Source: Zonotrichia leucophrys gambelii (Eukaryota; Chordata; Aves; Passeriformes; Passerellidae). From it: 64,000 nt of DNA. The stretch is taken from contig NC_088171.1 of NCBI RefSeq assembly GCF_028769735.1, forward strand, positions 71,875,216 to 71,939,215, read 5' to 3'. Shown here one piece after another: positions 1 to 12,715 of this stretch. Numbering within the stretch: position 1 is the first letter of the stretch; the number at the start of each line of letters is the position of its first letter. The notes beneath the pieces are model-generated. The model worked only from the letters and a program-made list of their open reading frames with translations. It made no database searches and had not been told where the DNA came from. A program made the position numbers and the translations under genes.

Positions 1-2007
1 GGTTCAGCAGCAGGTTTACAGCCAGAAGCACACAAATAATTTTACTACACAAATAAATAAATTAATAAATTGCAACCATTTTCTGACAACACTGGAATGT
101 TTTTGTTTTCAACAAAATCTTGCTTTGGTTTTGTTTTCTTCTAACGCAGAAAATTTTGTTCCCTGATCAGCTCTGTTTATTTCCTTGTATCCTGCCTGTC
201 CTCTCTGATGTTTATTTATTCCCCCTGGGTTGCTTTTATTTGTTTACTACCTAGTAGAATGAAGCATTACTCTTAGCTGGGAGATGCAGGAGGTATTGTA
301 ATGTGAACAAGTAATTACTATTATGAATATTTAATCAGGAATAGGATGAGCCTTGTCTAATACACACAGCCATGTCTTAGTCCCTGTATAAGTAAACACG
401 TGGTCAGAATCCATATTCACTTTGTCTTGTTCTCAGAAACAATTTGAAAAAAGAACAAACCAGAGTTATAGCCGGACAGAAAACTTTCTTCTGACTGGAT
501 GTGAATCACTAACAAATGGAGCAACAGCAGTAAGCTAGCATAATCACACTTCAATTCCTTCAGGGAGCCACAAGTGGGCTGCTCTTTACAGAGAAACAAG
601 CCAGGGGCTGAGGATGACACAAGGCAGGCATGGGCAGTGTCCTTACTGACAAGGACTGCAGTACTGCAGGATGTGAACATGGAGAGCAGAGGTGCTCTGA
701 CCAGCGACACTCAGCAGGCTCAGCCAAGAGCCCAGATCACTGAGCCGGCCCAGAGGGATGCAGCAGGCCTGACATCAAGCCAGGAAGGCAATACACCAGG
801 TCAGGTCAGGATTAGCACAGTCCATGAACAGCCACAGGCACAGCTGCCTAGTAGCCAAGCCAAGGACCAGGGGCAGGAGGCTGAGCAAAATCAAAACCCA
901 AACCCCTGGGTAAGAGAGAAGCTTGGGGAAAAACACCTCCCAGCCTGTTCTCACACAGCTCTTAACAGCAACACAGCCACACTGCATCAGAGCTAGCCTC
1001 CAGCACAAGGATCTGTATTCTGAGAGCCCTGAGAGGCTGTGCAGCCCTCCACAAACCCGAATGCTTCCTCTACTGTGGTTTGTCTGAGGGAGAGCACGCA
1101 CCAGGAGAGACACCAGTTCAGACTGGTCACTGATAGTATTTTGCAGCCCTGTGTACCTGCAGCAATGAATTTAACACATTTCCAGGAATATGAGCAGACT
1201 TGCACAATATTCTTCCGGGTAAGAACTTTTTTTCTTGCTCTGTTTTAATTAAACTGCACATGGTGCTATAATAAGCTCCAAAGCCGTAGGGTCAGCCATG
1301 GGCTCTGAAGCATCATTTACAAGTGAAGTTTTCTATCACAATGAAAACCCACTATCTGAACCCAAAAGCACTAACAAAAGTAGCAAGATAGAAACAAAAT
1401 TGTAGCCATGTACTTTGCTGCAAGGTCAGGCCCTTTTGGAAGCTATGATGAACTTCAGCCCCTAATTAAAACCAAGATATGCTAGTTTGTTTTGGTTGCA
1501 AAAATACCACAGAGAGACTAAAAATACAGCAGGCCATCAGCTCTTGTCCAGACAGCAATTAACACCTGTGGTTTTTTGTGCAACTTCTGCCCAATAACAG
1601 CTCAGTTTACAAGCTAACAAAAATAATCCCATATATCATGCACCTATTTCCAAATAAACCTTTAGTAGTTTTAGTCCCTGAAATTCTTATGCAAGAGAAA
1701 AGGAAAGAACTTAATAGAGCTCCAATGCATAATTTATTATGAAAATTTAATTTTATTTAAAAAAAGCATTTGCAAATAAATTACAATTACTAACAAATGA
1801 AATCCAATACATATGATACTTCCTGTGTGAGATCCCAACCGAATTTAAACTCTATAAAACAAGGGAGACAAACTAGGAAGTGCTGAGACTCTAAGCTCAC
1901 AGAATTTGATGCTGTTTGCAAGATTTTCAAAATCTCCACATGAGCAGGATTTTGTTACATGCTCTGTATGATCTTGTTTTTCTCCCAATCTATTTCAAAT
2001 ATATTAA
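1..2007. other. Unique AT-rich DNA, no gene recognised
   Basis: I see no repeat family, RNA gene or protein similarity here. The longest open frame, 140 codons on the plus strand at 574-996, is rich in Gln, Ala, Ser and Thr, has no recognisable domain and overlaps open frames on the other strand. I do not call it a gene. Confidence 0.5.
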
Positions 2008-2545
2008 ATGAGAGAATAATAGAATTTTTAAGATTGAAAAAGAACTTTGAATCATTGAGTCCAACCATTAACGCATCACTGCCAAGACCTCCACTAAACC
2101 ATTTGCCCAGGTCCCATATCTACACATCCTTAAAATTCTTTCAGGGATGGGGATTCCACCACTTCTCTGGGCAGCTCGTTCCAATGCCTGGCCACACTCC
2201 GTGAAGAAATTTTTCTCATTTCCAATCTAAACTTGCCCTGGAACCACTTGAGGCTGCTTCCTCTCATCCTATCACTTGTTGCTTAGAAGAGAGACCACCA
2301 TCCACCTGGCTACACCCTCCTTTCAGGCAGTTGTAGACACAGCATTCAAGGTGCAGCTTCAGCAGTGCTGGATACAGGGGACAATCCATATTCTGGTCCT
2401 GCTGGTTATATTATTGCTGATACATTGGCCTTCTTGGCCATCTGGGCACAGTGTTGGCTCATATTTAGCCATCTGTCAAACAGCATCACCAGGTCCTTTT
2501 CTGTGGGACAGCTTTCCAACCAGCTGCCCAAAGCTTTGTAGCAAA
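2008..2545 (-). repeat. CR1 LINE fragment (3' part, minus strand)
   Basis: The plus strand reads as the reverse complement of a CR1 3' region. It opens with a degraded tail near 2008-2050 and runs through the segment around 'CAGGGATGGGGATTCCACC' (2142-2160) and 'TGGGCAGCTCGTTCCAATGC' (2169-2188). From about 2397 it continues into the block that mentions the typical 'CTTCTTGGCCATCTGGGCAC'. All are hallmarks of avian CR1 copies. Small indels and substitutions throughout indicate an old, inactive, 5'-truncated copy. The small open frames inside it are not genes. Confidence 0.85.
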
Positions 2546-3024
2546 TACACATAACATGGTGAATTAGAACTCATCTCTTCTTGCTGTCGGTAACCAGCAA
2601 TCCCAACACTTCCAAATGTCAGATCACTTCTTCCACTCACAAAAGGTAAAACTTTTTTCCAGTGAGGTCGAGGCAAAATAAAAATTCCTTTTAATTAAGA
2701 ACTTCTCCTCTCATTTATTTTTATTATCTTGTGAAGGAAATGGGGTCAAATTAGAGTCCTCTATTCAGTGTTTTCATATTTCATGAACAAAACCCCTACT
2801 GAGGTGATGTGATTTAATACCATTGCACAAAAAACTCTTTTTGTACATTCTGAATTTTTTTTACAAATGTTAATATCAAAATAGATTAAAAAATTCTTTC
2901 TTAAGTATAAACCACAATCATAAATTTTTTTGAAGCAACCTTTAAAGATAAACTAAATCCACCTACCCGTGGCACATTTTTCACTAGATTATGTATCTCA
3001 AAGCCCCGTGCAACCTGACCATGT
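2546..3024. other. Unique DNA between two CR1 fragments
   Basis: I see nothing recognisable. The sequence is AT-rich and could include unrecognisably diverged CR1 sequence linking its two neighbours. Confidence 0.4.
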
Positions 3025-3300
3025 ACAGTTCCACTGATTGAGCATTCCCATTGTCTCTGTCTCATGTCTTTCTCCCATGCCAGTGCCTCACCACCTTCAT
3101 AATAAAAAATGTCTTCCTTTTCTCCAATCTAAACCTATCATATTTCAGTGTAAAGCTGCTGTATCTTGTTCTCTTCATCAATAAACAAAGCCTACCTTGT
3201 ACACTGACAGCGCAGAGCCTTCTGTCCTCCAGTCTGCGCTACCCCAGCTCTCTCAGCCTTTCCTCATAAGAGAGGCGTTCAGTCCTTTGATCACTTTCAT
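3025..3300 (-). repeat. CR1 LINE fragment, strongly diverged (minus strand)
   Basis: The stretch from 'CCAGTGCCTCACCACCTTCA' near 3079 through 'CCCAGCTCTCTCAGCCTTTC' and 'TCATAAGAGAGGCGTTC' near 3243-3280 follows the order of a CR1 3' region read in reverse. Divergence is greater than in the 2.0 kb copy, so this is an older insertion. Confidence 0.75.
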
Positions 3301-6300
3301 GACAACTAAATCATGAAACATTGCAAGTTTTATGGCAAAGCTTCTGCTAATGTACAGATTGTATAATCAGATCTCATTCTGATGCTAAAGAAAATTATTT
3401 TCACTATGACATCACAAAAATATCAAATGTATTTGCTAAACATACGAGAATTGGAACACATTAATTTTACCATGGATTTTAATCACTCCCTTAATTTTAC
3501 CATCCTGACCTGTACTTTTCTGTATATAGAAACATTTCTGGCTTCTGGGACATGCTAGAAGACTTTGTATCTCCAAATGTAGTGTAGTACTCCTACTCAT
3601 TAAGTAGCTGACAGCTAAAGCCATAGAGTTTAAAGCAGATGATGTATATAAAATTTCTCTATCCATAGCCACAAACCTCAACCTGTCTGCAGGTGTACTC
3701 ATCCACCATACAAGAAGATACACACCTGTATGTCAAAATCCCTGGTTTACACTTACAAAAAGAGGGATGTCTTTAACAATTTTCTTAAATAATCTGTGGG
3801 TGAAAGCATGAGAGTATCAAGAATATGCAGTGTTTTGAACTTTTCTGAAGTCTCTAAAAAGCTGGGGTTTTGGGTATTTTTTTTTTTGGCATTGATGTAC
3901 TTTGGTTCTTCCAGAATATCTTAAATGTAATAGCAGGGAAGAATGCGAAGGCTGCCTGGTCCTTACACCACCTTCTGGAGCTATATCACACACCTTCAGG
4001 CACATAAATCACTTTTGTGAACCAATATTTCTTCAGTGCTTATGGCTACTACATTATGTGACCATAAATGTAGTACTCTGCAGGTGATGCCAGAGATGGC
4101 ACATTTGATGGTGAAAATTCATCATGTGATTCCTCTGCTTAAGCTCCATAGTGGAGACAGATAGGTTTGATTTTTGTTCTTTTCCTAAACAGTGCATGGG
4201 ATCTCATTGTCCTTCAATCTACACTTACATAAACTAAGGGGAAATCTATTAATGTTAATGGGTTTTCATTTACATAAAATTGTGTAATGAATGGAGGGAA
4301 TTATTCCATGGCTCATTATTTTCATCCTGTAGAATTTCACTGGCAACTTGAGCCAAACACACATACAGGTTCAGCTTGACTCACTGATTCTGTCTTTCAA
4401 AGTAATTTGGTACCTTAATTGTTAAACTCAGACCATTATACATCTTGTACACGAGAACAAACCATGAGAACCTAAGATACCACTAAAAGTAGTAATACAA
4501 ATAGAGAACAAAATGAAAATATTGTTCAATTGCACTTAGACAGAATGCTAGCGTCACATTTTCTCCTTAAGAAAGTAAAAAGTTGTGGAGCAAGACTCAA
4601 GAGTTGTTGATGTACGAGCCATGGCAATATACAACCTCAAAGACGGTGTAAAAATAAAATCAGGTTGGCTTTGTTGAAAATTTATTTTCAAAAACTTTGA
4701 AACTTACAAAAAAACTTTGTAAAAAACTTACAAAAAACTTTGTAAATAACTCTCATAAAGCCATAATGACTGCTCTACCACCTGAAAAATGAGATTATTT
4801 AGTCTGAATTTACTTTATTTAAAAGCTGTAAAATAAAACAAAACAAAACAAACAGCTGATTGTTACACTTGACCCAGACTGGTCTTACAGATTGCATTCC
4901 AATTTGGAATGCCAGTGAATTTATAAATCCTTGACTAACACTTCTGCAGAATTACTGCTTTTACTTGATTTATTTTTTTTGACTTCCAGACACAAATATT
5001 TATTCAAGAAAAATCCTTTGCGGAGTTAAGACTTGGGGCTTGAATAGATTTGGAAGACAAAAGCCAGCACAATGGAGACTTTGACTGACGTGCTCAGTAA
5101 CAAAACCCTCTGCAGTTGTTTCTGCATCAGGCCCCTGCCAAAATTTCTCCTTGAATACCAGCCTCTCCTAGAAAGATTTAGAATTTCCAGGGCATGGGGA
5201 ATCAAAATATATCTGGATTACTTTTTTTCACAACAAAACCTATTATTCTGACTAAGGCATACTTAGTATTTTTGTTATGTATCCTTGTTGGCCTGTTTTG
5301 GAATAGCTTCTCACAGATCTCTTGGGTTGTAAGGTTTTTCCCATTCATCTCATCATTTCCCTGAACATTTTCAACTGTAGCAAAAACCAGGATAACATTA
5401 CCAAATCTCACATTTGAGCAGTGTACTTTCCCTTGATTGCAAACATTGCATTTGGCAGAGTCAAAATTCATCCTCTTCAATGTAGACCCTTTGTCCAATT
5501 GCTCTGGATGGGTTCATATGAGTACTTGTCATTTAATACATATTTTAAGATGTGCAGATTTTACCAAGAGCATTTGGTACATCTGATTTCCAAGCATTAA
5601 ACATCTATCCAGTTTTTCACTGAAAACATGTTCCCCTTTAATGTCACTATCAAAGTCCCCCAATAAAATGTCTCATAGATAAAGCCTTCATTGACAATCC
5701 CCTTATTAATCACTTTTTAATATGGACTACATTGACCATAAAATTTAACTGTTTGAAATGGCAGCCTTTTTTACAGGCTGTGTCAGAAACATCTTACAAA
5801 ACTCTATAACCAAATTTATATACATTATCAGTTTTTCTGCCTTGGCTAAATGCAGTAACTCATAATCTTGAAAGCACTTGGTACAGCAAAGGCCATGGCT
5901 ACTCATGGAGAACTGATATGGGGTTCAAGCATGTCCCACTCTTAAAGAAGTAAAAGTCACAATATATAGTTCATCTGTTGCTGTAACTATCACACCAAAA
6001 CCTCGGATCGACAAACATCCCAATTTGTTTCTGTGTTAAAATTTTAAATGAGAAATACAACTATAACAATTGTATTTCATTTGGATAAAAGGTGTCATTT
6101 CCACTTTTCAATACAATGATTCTAATAAACTGTGCTTGAGATTTCTCCGTTTTAAAAGAAAAGGATAATTCATCATAACCAGGTCATTTTTTTTCTCATT
6201 ATGAAATTCAGTAAGTGAGGGAAAAGGCATTTACACCAGCACTGAACCCACCCAGGACATGAGAGACATTCATAGAGTTAACATCTCTGTGGGAAGATGT

Positions 6301-9300
6301 TCCCCAATACTATGTGACCCCAGAGGGGCTGGTAGAGGGCAACAAGGCACACACAAACAACTTTGTGTAATCTTGGGTCAAATTTTAGTGTCCCTCAGCA
6401 CAGAGTTAAGGAAAGAAGAATTAAGGCTGTTAAAGAAGCCTTCCTTTCCCATTGTTTTCAAGTGTTGAGACAAGTGCACTGATCTTCCCCAAAAGAGTAA
6501 AAAACATCCAATTGCACAAAGAAAGGCCATATGGTTCTGACACAGAGCAGGAAACAGGAAGAATGATGGAGGTTGGAAGGACCTGTAAAGAGCAACTCCA
6601 AGGTACAGCTGCTCTGCAAGTGACTGAACCAATATATCTCAACATATGTAAACAGAAGTCATGAATATAAAAGGGAAATTGAATCAACAGAAGGTGTCTG
6701 TCTCTTTCTTTTTTCTATATGCTCTTCTCTGAAGGCCTCTGACATTCTGCTGTGTTAGTTCACAGAACTGAAGTAAGTAGATGCACTAAAATCAAGGAAT
6801 ACTCCCTCTAGGCTTCAACAAGATTTTCATCAAGGTTCAAAACAAGTAAAACCAAAAATCTGTAAACCCCCTGTCTTTCTCAGTACAAGGATCAATATTA
6901 GAGTCACAACTGATCAGGAGATGCCCCTGGGATTTTGATTACAAATCCATTTAGCCCACTAGCAAGTCTCCAACAAAGCCTGTTAGAGAATGAACCTTTA
7001 GGGAAAAAAATATGAGAAGTAGGAAAAACATGGGATGACTTTCCCTCTAAGTATCTGCCAAGAGCCATGCTTCCTTAAAAGCCTTGAAATAATCTGATAT
7101 TGAGTTATATCAGCATCTATATCCCAGGCAATTATGTTTTTTCATTATTCATTCATTCATTCCATGTAGTTCCCCGTTGGTTGAAATCACCAGGCCCAAA
7201 AGAAAGAGATTAAGGAGGCTGATATGCAGATTCAGGCATGAAAGTGTCATGTATTTCTCAGAGGCCTTTCCTTTTACTTCTGCCTTTGTGCCTGGGACTC
7301 CTAACCTGGAGGGCTTTATTGCTTCCCCCTCCTTTATCTCACCAAGAAAGGAGAAAGAGAGCTTCTCCAAAACACACTTTCCTCTTCACAAACATATCTA
7401 GTACCTACCATCGTCAGCTACATCACCTGTATGCCTGCATTCTTTCCGCGAGTTAGTATTGCCATGAAAACATAGAAAGTGAAGCAAGAGCTCTGCTTCC
7501 CTATATTTTGAATGCACAATTCAGAACTGAATGTAATTTTCAAAGTAGCAGCTTTTAATTGGCATAATATATACTTATATTATGGGTTACTTTTTTGTTT
7601 CCTTTTTGTTTTGTTACAGGCATAAGCTAAGATTTGGTTTGCATCTAGAAAGAAAAAGGGAAGCTTCAAGTTTTGATATCTTTGGAATAATTTAATGGAT
7701 AATATAATGTTTCAATTTAATTAATCTAGCCTCCTTAACCAGAATGAGGTAGTACAGCCAAATCCTCAGCTGTCATACTTTATAATAAATTGAGTAAATC
7801 CAGTGCTCTCAGATTAAATAATTGGAGAGGTGTATAAAAACTAAAAAATATTTATAGAAGCTACCCATAGGGATATGGTTGCATACACAAGTAAAACTAA
7901 TAATACAAAAGCATATAAATCTCTATAGTGTGCACTCAATTTTTGTGAGGAGGAATATATAACTAGAGGAAAAATTCACAGACATCCTTTTTGTTTCACA
8001 TGCTAATCATTTTAGCTCAGATACTTTCAGAATGTGTGAGCTTTCTCTCATCCCTCTCCCAAAAGAATATTATAGAGCAAATCACCTCTGATTTTGCCTG
8101 AGAGAAGTGGTAAGATTTAAAAGTGTGGGTAGACAGCACAAACAAGAAAAATTCAGAGTCACCATTCTGAGAATTCTTTACCCAACCCAGGAGACTCCCA
8201 AGTCCTAAAATTGGGACAGCCCCAATACCAGTTAATAAAGTGTTCTATAAATGTGCACACTTTTAAAGCTCTGTACTTGACTATTTCAAACTTCACAAAG
8301 AGAAGAGAGATTTATTTTATGAAAGTTTTATGTGAATACACTTTTGCCCCTGCTCACATGGGAACAAGGATATTTGCTGCTCGTACTGTCCACAATTGAC
8401 TATTTTGCTTTACAAGTTTCAGATATCCAAGCTGAACCAACAATAAACACTGGATGCAAAGAAAAGCCAGCAATCAGAAAAAACAGACTAAAGAAAATTA
8501 TCACGCTGAAAACTGTTTGAGCAGACTATTTGGTGAGGTCTTGCAAACAGTAGGAAAATCCAAAATGTAATCAATGTGCAACCAGAAAAGAGTTTTTATG
8601 AACCTACTGGTCCTCAAGAAATTTGTTGTTTTTTATTACCACAATTCATATGTGTCCATACTGAATAGGTACCATGGCAGCCCTAAGGAGACATGACCTC
8701 TCCAAAGTCCTTGTCTGGGTTGGATCACCATCTTCTTTCATCTTTCTTATCTGTAATGTGAGTTTAGCACAGTAGGACAGAGAACTCCTATCAGCAAAGC
8801 AGATTGTCTTTCTTCTGCTGCTTCCTGGGATATTAACATGCCTCGCAGCAAGAGGAGAGAGTGCTCCCTGCTTTCACTGGGTCTATTGTCTCTATACACA
8901 CAGATAAGTTAATGCACAGATTAAAAAATCAGCTTCACCTCTGTCCCTTAGGTGTGTTCAGCAGACTGACCAGACCAAACCCTCCTTTGATGAGGTACTC
9001 AGACACTGGGACAATACTTTACCTCTTATGTACTCTGCAAACAAGTATCTGGGGAAAGTATCAAGTGTGGAAATGTAGACTAAATTGAATCTTTCAGATT
9101 CCAACCTTTTTTATCTTTGTCCTCGAAATTATCTTCCACTGAACATATACTTTTTTCCTTAATGAAGCCAGTGATGGAAATTGTTTACTACCTACTAATA
9201 AATCGTATTAATGTATAATACTTGACACGGAAAACGTTGTAGCAAATAACACTTAAATGTGTGATAATAACATAAGTATTAAATTGATCTAGTTAAATGG

Positions 9301-12094
9301 GAATGCTGTCTTATTGTGTAAATTAACTTTGGTAAAAACCTAGACAAAATGTCAAGGTTACCTACCTAAATTTAAGCACATGCAGTCATATTTTTGATCC
9401 CTGTTAGAAGCATCTTCTGCTCACTCTGGAATGGGTCTGCAAAAGTAAAAATATCCATAAAATACTGTATGCTGTAGCTATGCATCACATTGGGATAGGG
9501 GCCAACACACACAGGTACAGCTCACAGTTCATAGAGAAACACAGTTTTCAAGCTTAAAAACTGAGAATGAGTGGAGTGAAACATTCATACAGGATTTTTT
9601 TTTTTTCGATCTTGGCCTTTCTTCAGTTGGACAATTTTGACTTGGGTAGACACCTATGCTAAGTAGTCCATATTTGCAAATGTGATTAACAAGCATGATC
9701 TAGAGTGAGGGAAACAAACTCAGTCTATTGCTGGTATTTAACTCATTTCATTCCACTTCAAACTGTCTTTCAATTTTAAGATGTATGTTACTTCTGTTTA
9801 ATACATTCTTATTCTCTTATGAGTATCATTTCTCACTATACCTGTAAGGTGCAAATGCCATATATTTGGACCAAGAAAACTCCGAACATTTGATGATTAC
9901 TATGTGTATTCCCCCATCTGGTAACAATTACTGCAGTAGGAATGGAACTGAATTTTTTGGTAATTGAAGTACATAGTCCTAAATATTTAATGTTTTATAA
10001 CATCTACCTCCACCCCAACAGTAAAATGCTATCAGTCAGCCAAACCTGCAGATTATACTATTATTACGGCATTGATTTGTATTTGTAGTTGCAAAATTCA
10101 GTTCTAAAGAGAAAGAAAGAGGACAATACCAGTATTATCAAGGAAGGAAGCTGATTCTTTTGGGCACAACACTTGTTGCTGTTTTCCTTGCTGATTTCAA
10201 ACAAGAGGCAAAAAAGCTTACTACACTAAAACGTTGAAACAGGGACTTTGCTTTTAATCTGTGTTCTCCAACTCTGGGAAATGTTTGGAGTATATATTGA
10301 TGACAACAGTGATCAAGTAAAAACATCCTCCTTGTGGCCTACCACACATAAGTTACTTCTTACTATAATCCTCAGACTAATATGCAAGTCAGGAGGAGGA
10401 AAAGAACAAAAAAATTACAGAACAGTTCTGGTAAGGATTTCAGGGAAGATGATGACCACACAGCATTATTTATTTCCACCTTTTTTTCCTGATGGGAAGT
10501 TTGTGACTGACATGTTGGAGCAGACTTTAATTTTGGCCTTCCAGATCTCAGGTGAGGGCTCTGAAAATTCTGGCTGTGGACAATTCTGGTCCTTCTTCTC
10601 ATGAATTTATCTTGTATAAGATTCTGGTACTTATGATCTTTCATTTTCTAGTCTTATCTTAGTTCACAGGCCACTCTCTAGCCAGCAGAAAATGCACCAA
10701 GAGAACTGGGACGCTAACGGTGCTAAAGCATTTTACCTTCCTTACAAAAATTCAGCACAATTTTTACTCTAATATGGTCATCTGATCATAAAATAATCTG
10801 TATTCCTGGTATCAGATACATCAGTGATTCATTTAACTCTGGCCTGGTTGGCATACTGTCAGAAAACAAAAGATTTAAAGGCAGGTGGATCCTTTGCATA
10901 GGGGATAAAAACTCCAGTGTTTGACAACAGAATTCAGGTTTTTAGTACACAGGACAAAAGTTCAAATTTAAAGAGGGAAAGGCATGCAGTAGGCAATCTG
11001 GATCTCAAAAAGGTTTAAAAAATTTGCTCCCTAAATGGTTGCTCAAGAAAAAAATATGGATGCTGTCAGAAGGGGAAAGAATATAGTAATCTGGAAGAGA
11101 GCTGGCAGGGAGTCTTCACCCAGCAGAGGCCAGAATATTTGTCATTTTACAGTGAGCATGCAGAGTCAGACATCGGGGGAGAGAAAATAGGGCTCCTCCT
11201 AGGGACCTAAGTTAGATTGTATACCAATTGCTGTGATTTAGAAAGGCCCCAATTTACTGGGTTGAAAGTAAGACTAAATAAAAGGATTCACCCTGAAAGA
11301 ACCCAGAACTGGAGAAAGACATAGGCTTATAAGCCTATTTTATTTCCAACTCGCTTTGTATTTTTACTATCCTTTAAGAAGTTTGCTTTTCTAGTTTACA
11401 TTTGATCTCAGTGACTGGAAACCTCACTTTTAAAAAGGTGTAGGAAATCTATCTCAAATCTACAGGTTCCTGGAGGATCATAGTAGTGACACCTTTTACT
11501 TAAAAAAAACCATCTATGGGCCAGTGCTATTTATGACAAACAAATCTGAACCACTCGACAAGGGTGCTTCTGCTTATTACTGCGAAAGCGTCTTTCATTT
11601 ACAATGAATTTGCTTTATTGCAAACTCTTCTAAAACAGGAGCTGAGCCTAATTAAAGGAAAAAACAATTTTTTTCTACTTGGCCCTGAATTCTAACATTT
11701 CAGAAATGGAGTATATTTACTGCATCAATACATATTACCTTCAGGTATACGTTAATGAATAAGAATAACAATGAATTATTAAGAAATAAGCAGTGATGCG
11801 TTTGCCACTGTAGATAATAAATGTCTTTAAATCATACAAAGCCAGAAACAGAATAAAAGGAAAGTCTTTTTCTTTGCCTGAAATCACTTATATATACCAG
11901 TCCTCACTGAAACAAAGTAATACTAATATTCAAATCAGCAGACTTAACCAATATGAAAAGCAGTCTATAAACATGTTCACAATGCATAAATTACAAGAAT
12001 GCCAAATTATTATAAAACTACATATGCATATAAAAACACTTTCCATGGTGATATTTTGCCTAATATCCAGTCTTCCCTGGAATAATTTGAGGTA
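3301..12094. other. 8.8 kb of AT-rich unique DNA, no gene recognised
   Basis: No open frame in this stretch carries a recognisable domain. The longest is 118 codons on the plus strand at 10248-10604, with no known motif. Only low-complexity features stand out: an AAAAC-type run at about 4835-4853, TTCA repeats at 7145-7162, and a small duplicated motif at 4690-4750 listed separately. It may be intronic or intergenic, and the sequence alone does not decide. Confidence 0.5.
4690..4750. repeat. Short imperfect tandem repeat
   Basis: The motif ACTTACAAAAAACTTTGTAA recurs with a period of about 19-23 bases in roughly two and a half copies. Each copy holds an internal inverted repeat (TTACAAA and TTTGTAA). 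Confidence 0.6.
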
Positions 12095-12715
12095 ATTTCC
12101 TCTTATCGTGATGCCAGTTCTGTTGCCCTTCTCTGGACGTGCTCCAGCCCCTCAATGTTCTCCTTGCTGTGAGGGGCCCAGAATTGGATGCAGGATTAGA
12201 GGTACGATCCCGCGGGTGTCCAGGGCAGGGGAACAATCACTGCCCTGCTCCTGCTGGCCACAACAAGCCAGGATGCCTTTGGCCTTTTTGGTCATCTGGG
12301 CACACACTGGCTCATGTTCATCTGCTGTCAACCAGCACCGCCAGGTCTTTTCCCACCAGGCTTTCCAGCCACTCTTGCCCCAGCCTGTAGTGCTGCATGG
12401 GGTCGCTGTGACCCAAGTGCAGGAACTGACTTTTCACCTTGTTGAACCTTGGTCTATTGATCCAACCTGTCCAGATCCCTCTGGAGAGCCTTCCTACCCA
12501 TCCAGCAAAACAGCACTCCCACGCAACTTGGCATGATCTGCAAACTGAGGGTGCACTCAATCTTTGTCCAGATTGCTGATGAAGATATTAAACAGGACTG
12601 GCCCCAGTACTAAGCCTTGGGGGACACCACTTGTGGCCAGCTGTCAGCTGGGTTTAACTCCATTCACCACAACTCTCTGGGCTCAGCCATCCTGGTAAAT
12701 CACTGGAAACTGGAA
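12095..12715 (-). repeat. CR1 LINE fragment (minus strand)
   Basis: The reverse complement matches the CR1 coding end plus 3' region. The plus strand shows 'CTGTTGCCCTTCTCTGGACG' (12120-12139), 'TCAACCAGCACCGCCAGGTC' (12328-12347), 'GGGTGCACTCAATC' (12550-12563) and 'AAGCCTTGGGGGACACCACT' (12612-12631). These blocks are in the expected order for a CR1 read backwards. The copy is truncated at both ends and its frames are broken. Confidence 0.9.

Noticed and set aside
574..996. 140-codon plus-strand open frame as a possible gene
   Set aside because: No recognisable domain, low-complexity composition, and equally long overlapping frames on the other strand.
10248..10604. 118-codon plus-strand open frame
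   Set aside because: Overlaps minus-strand open frames of similar size and shows no family features. Likely chance.
12108..12560. Overlapping open frames of 80-142 codons around 12.1-12.6 kb
   Set aside because: They are antisense or out-of-frame readings of a degraded CR1 fragment.
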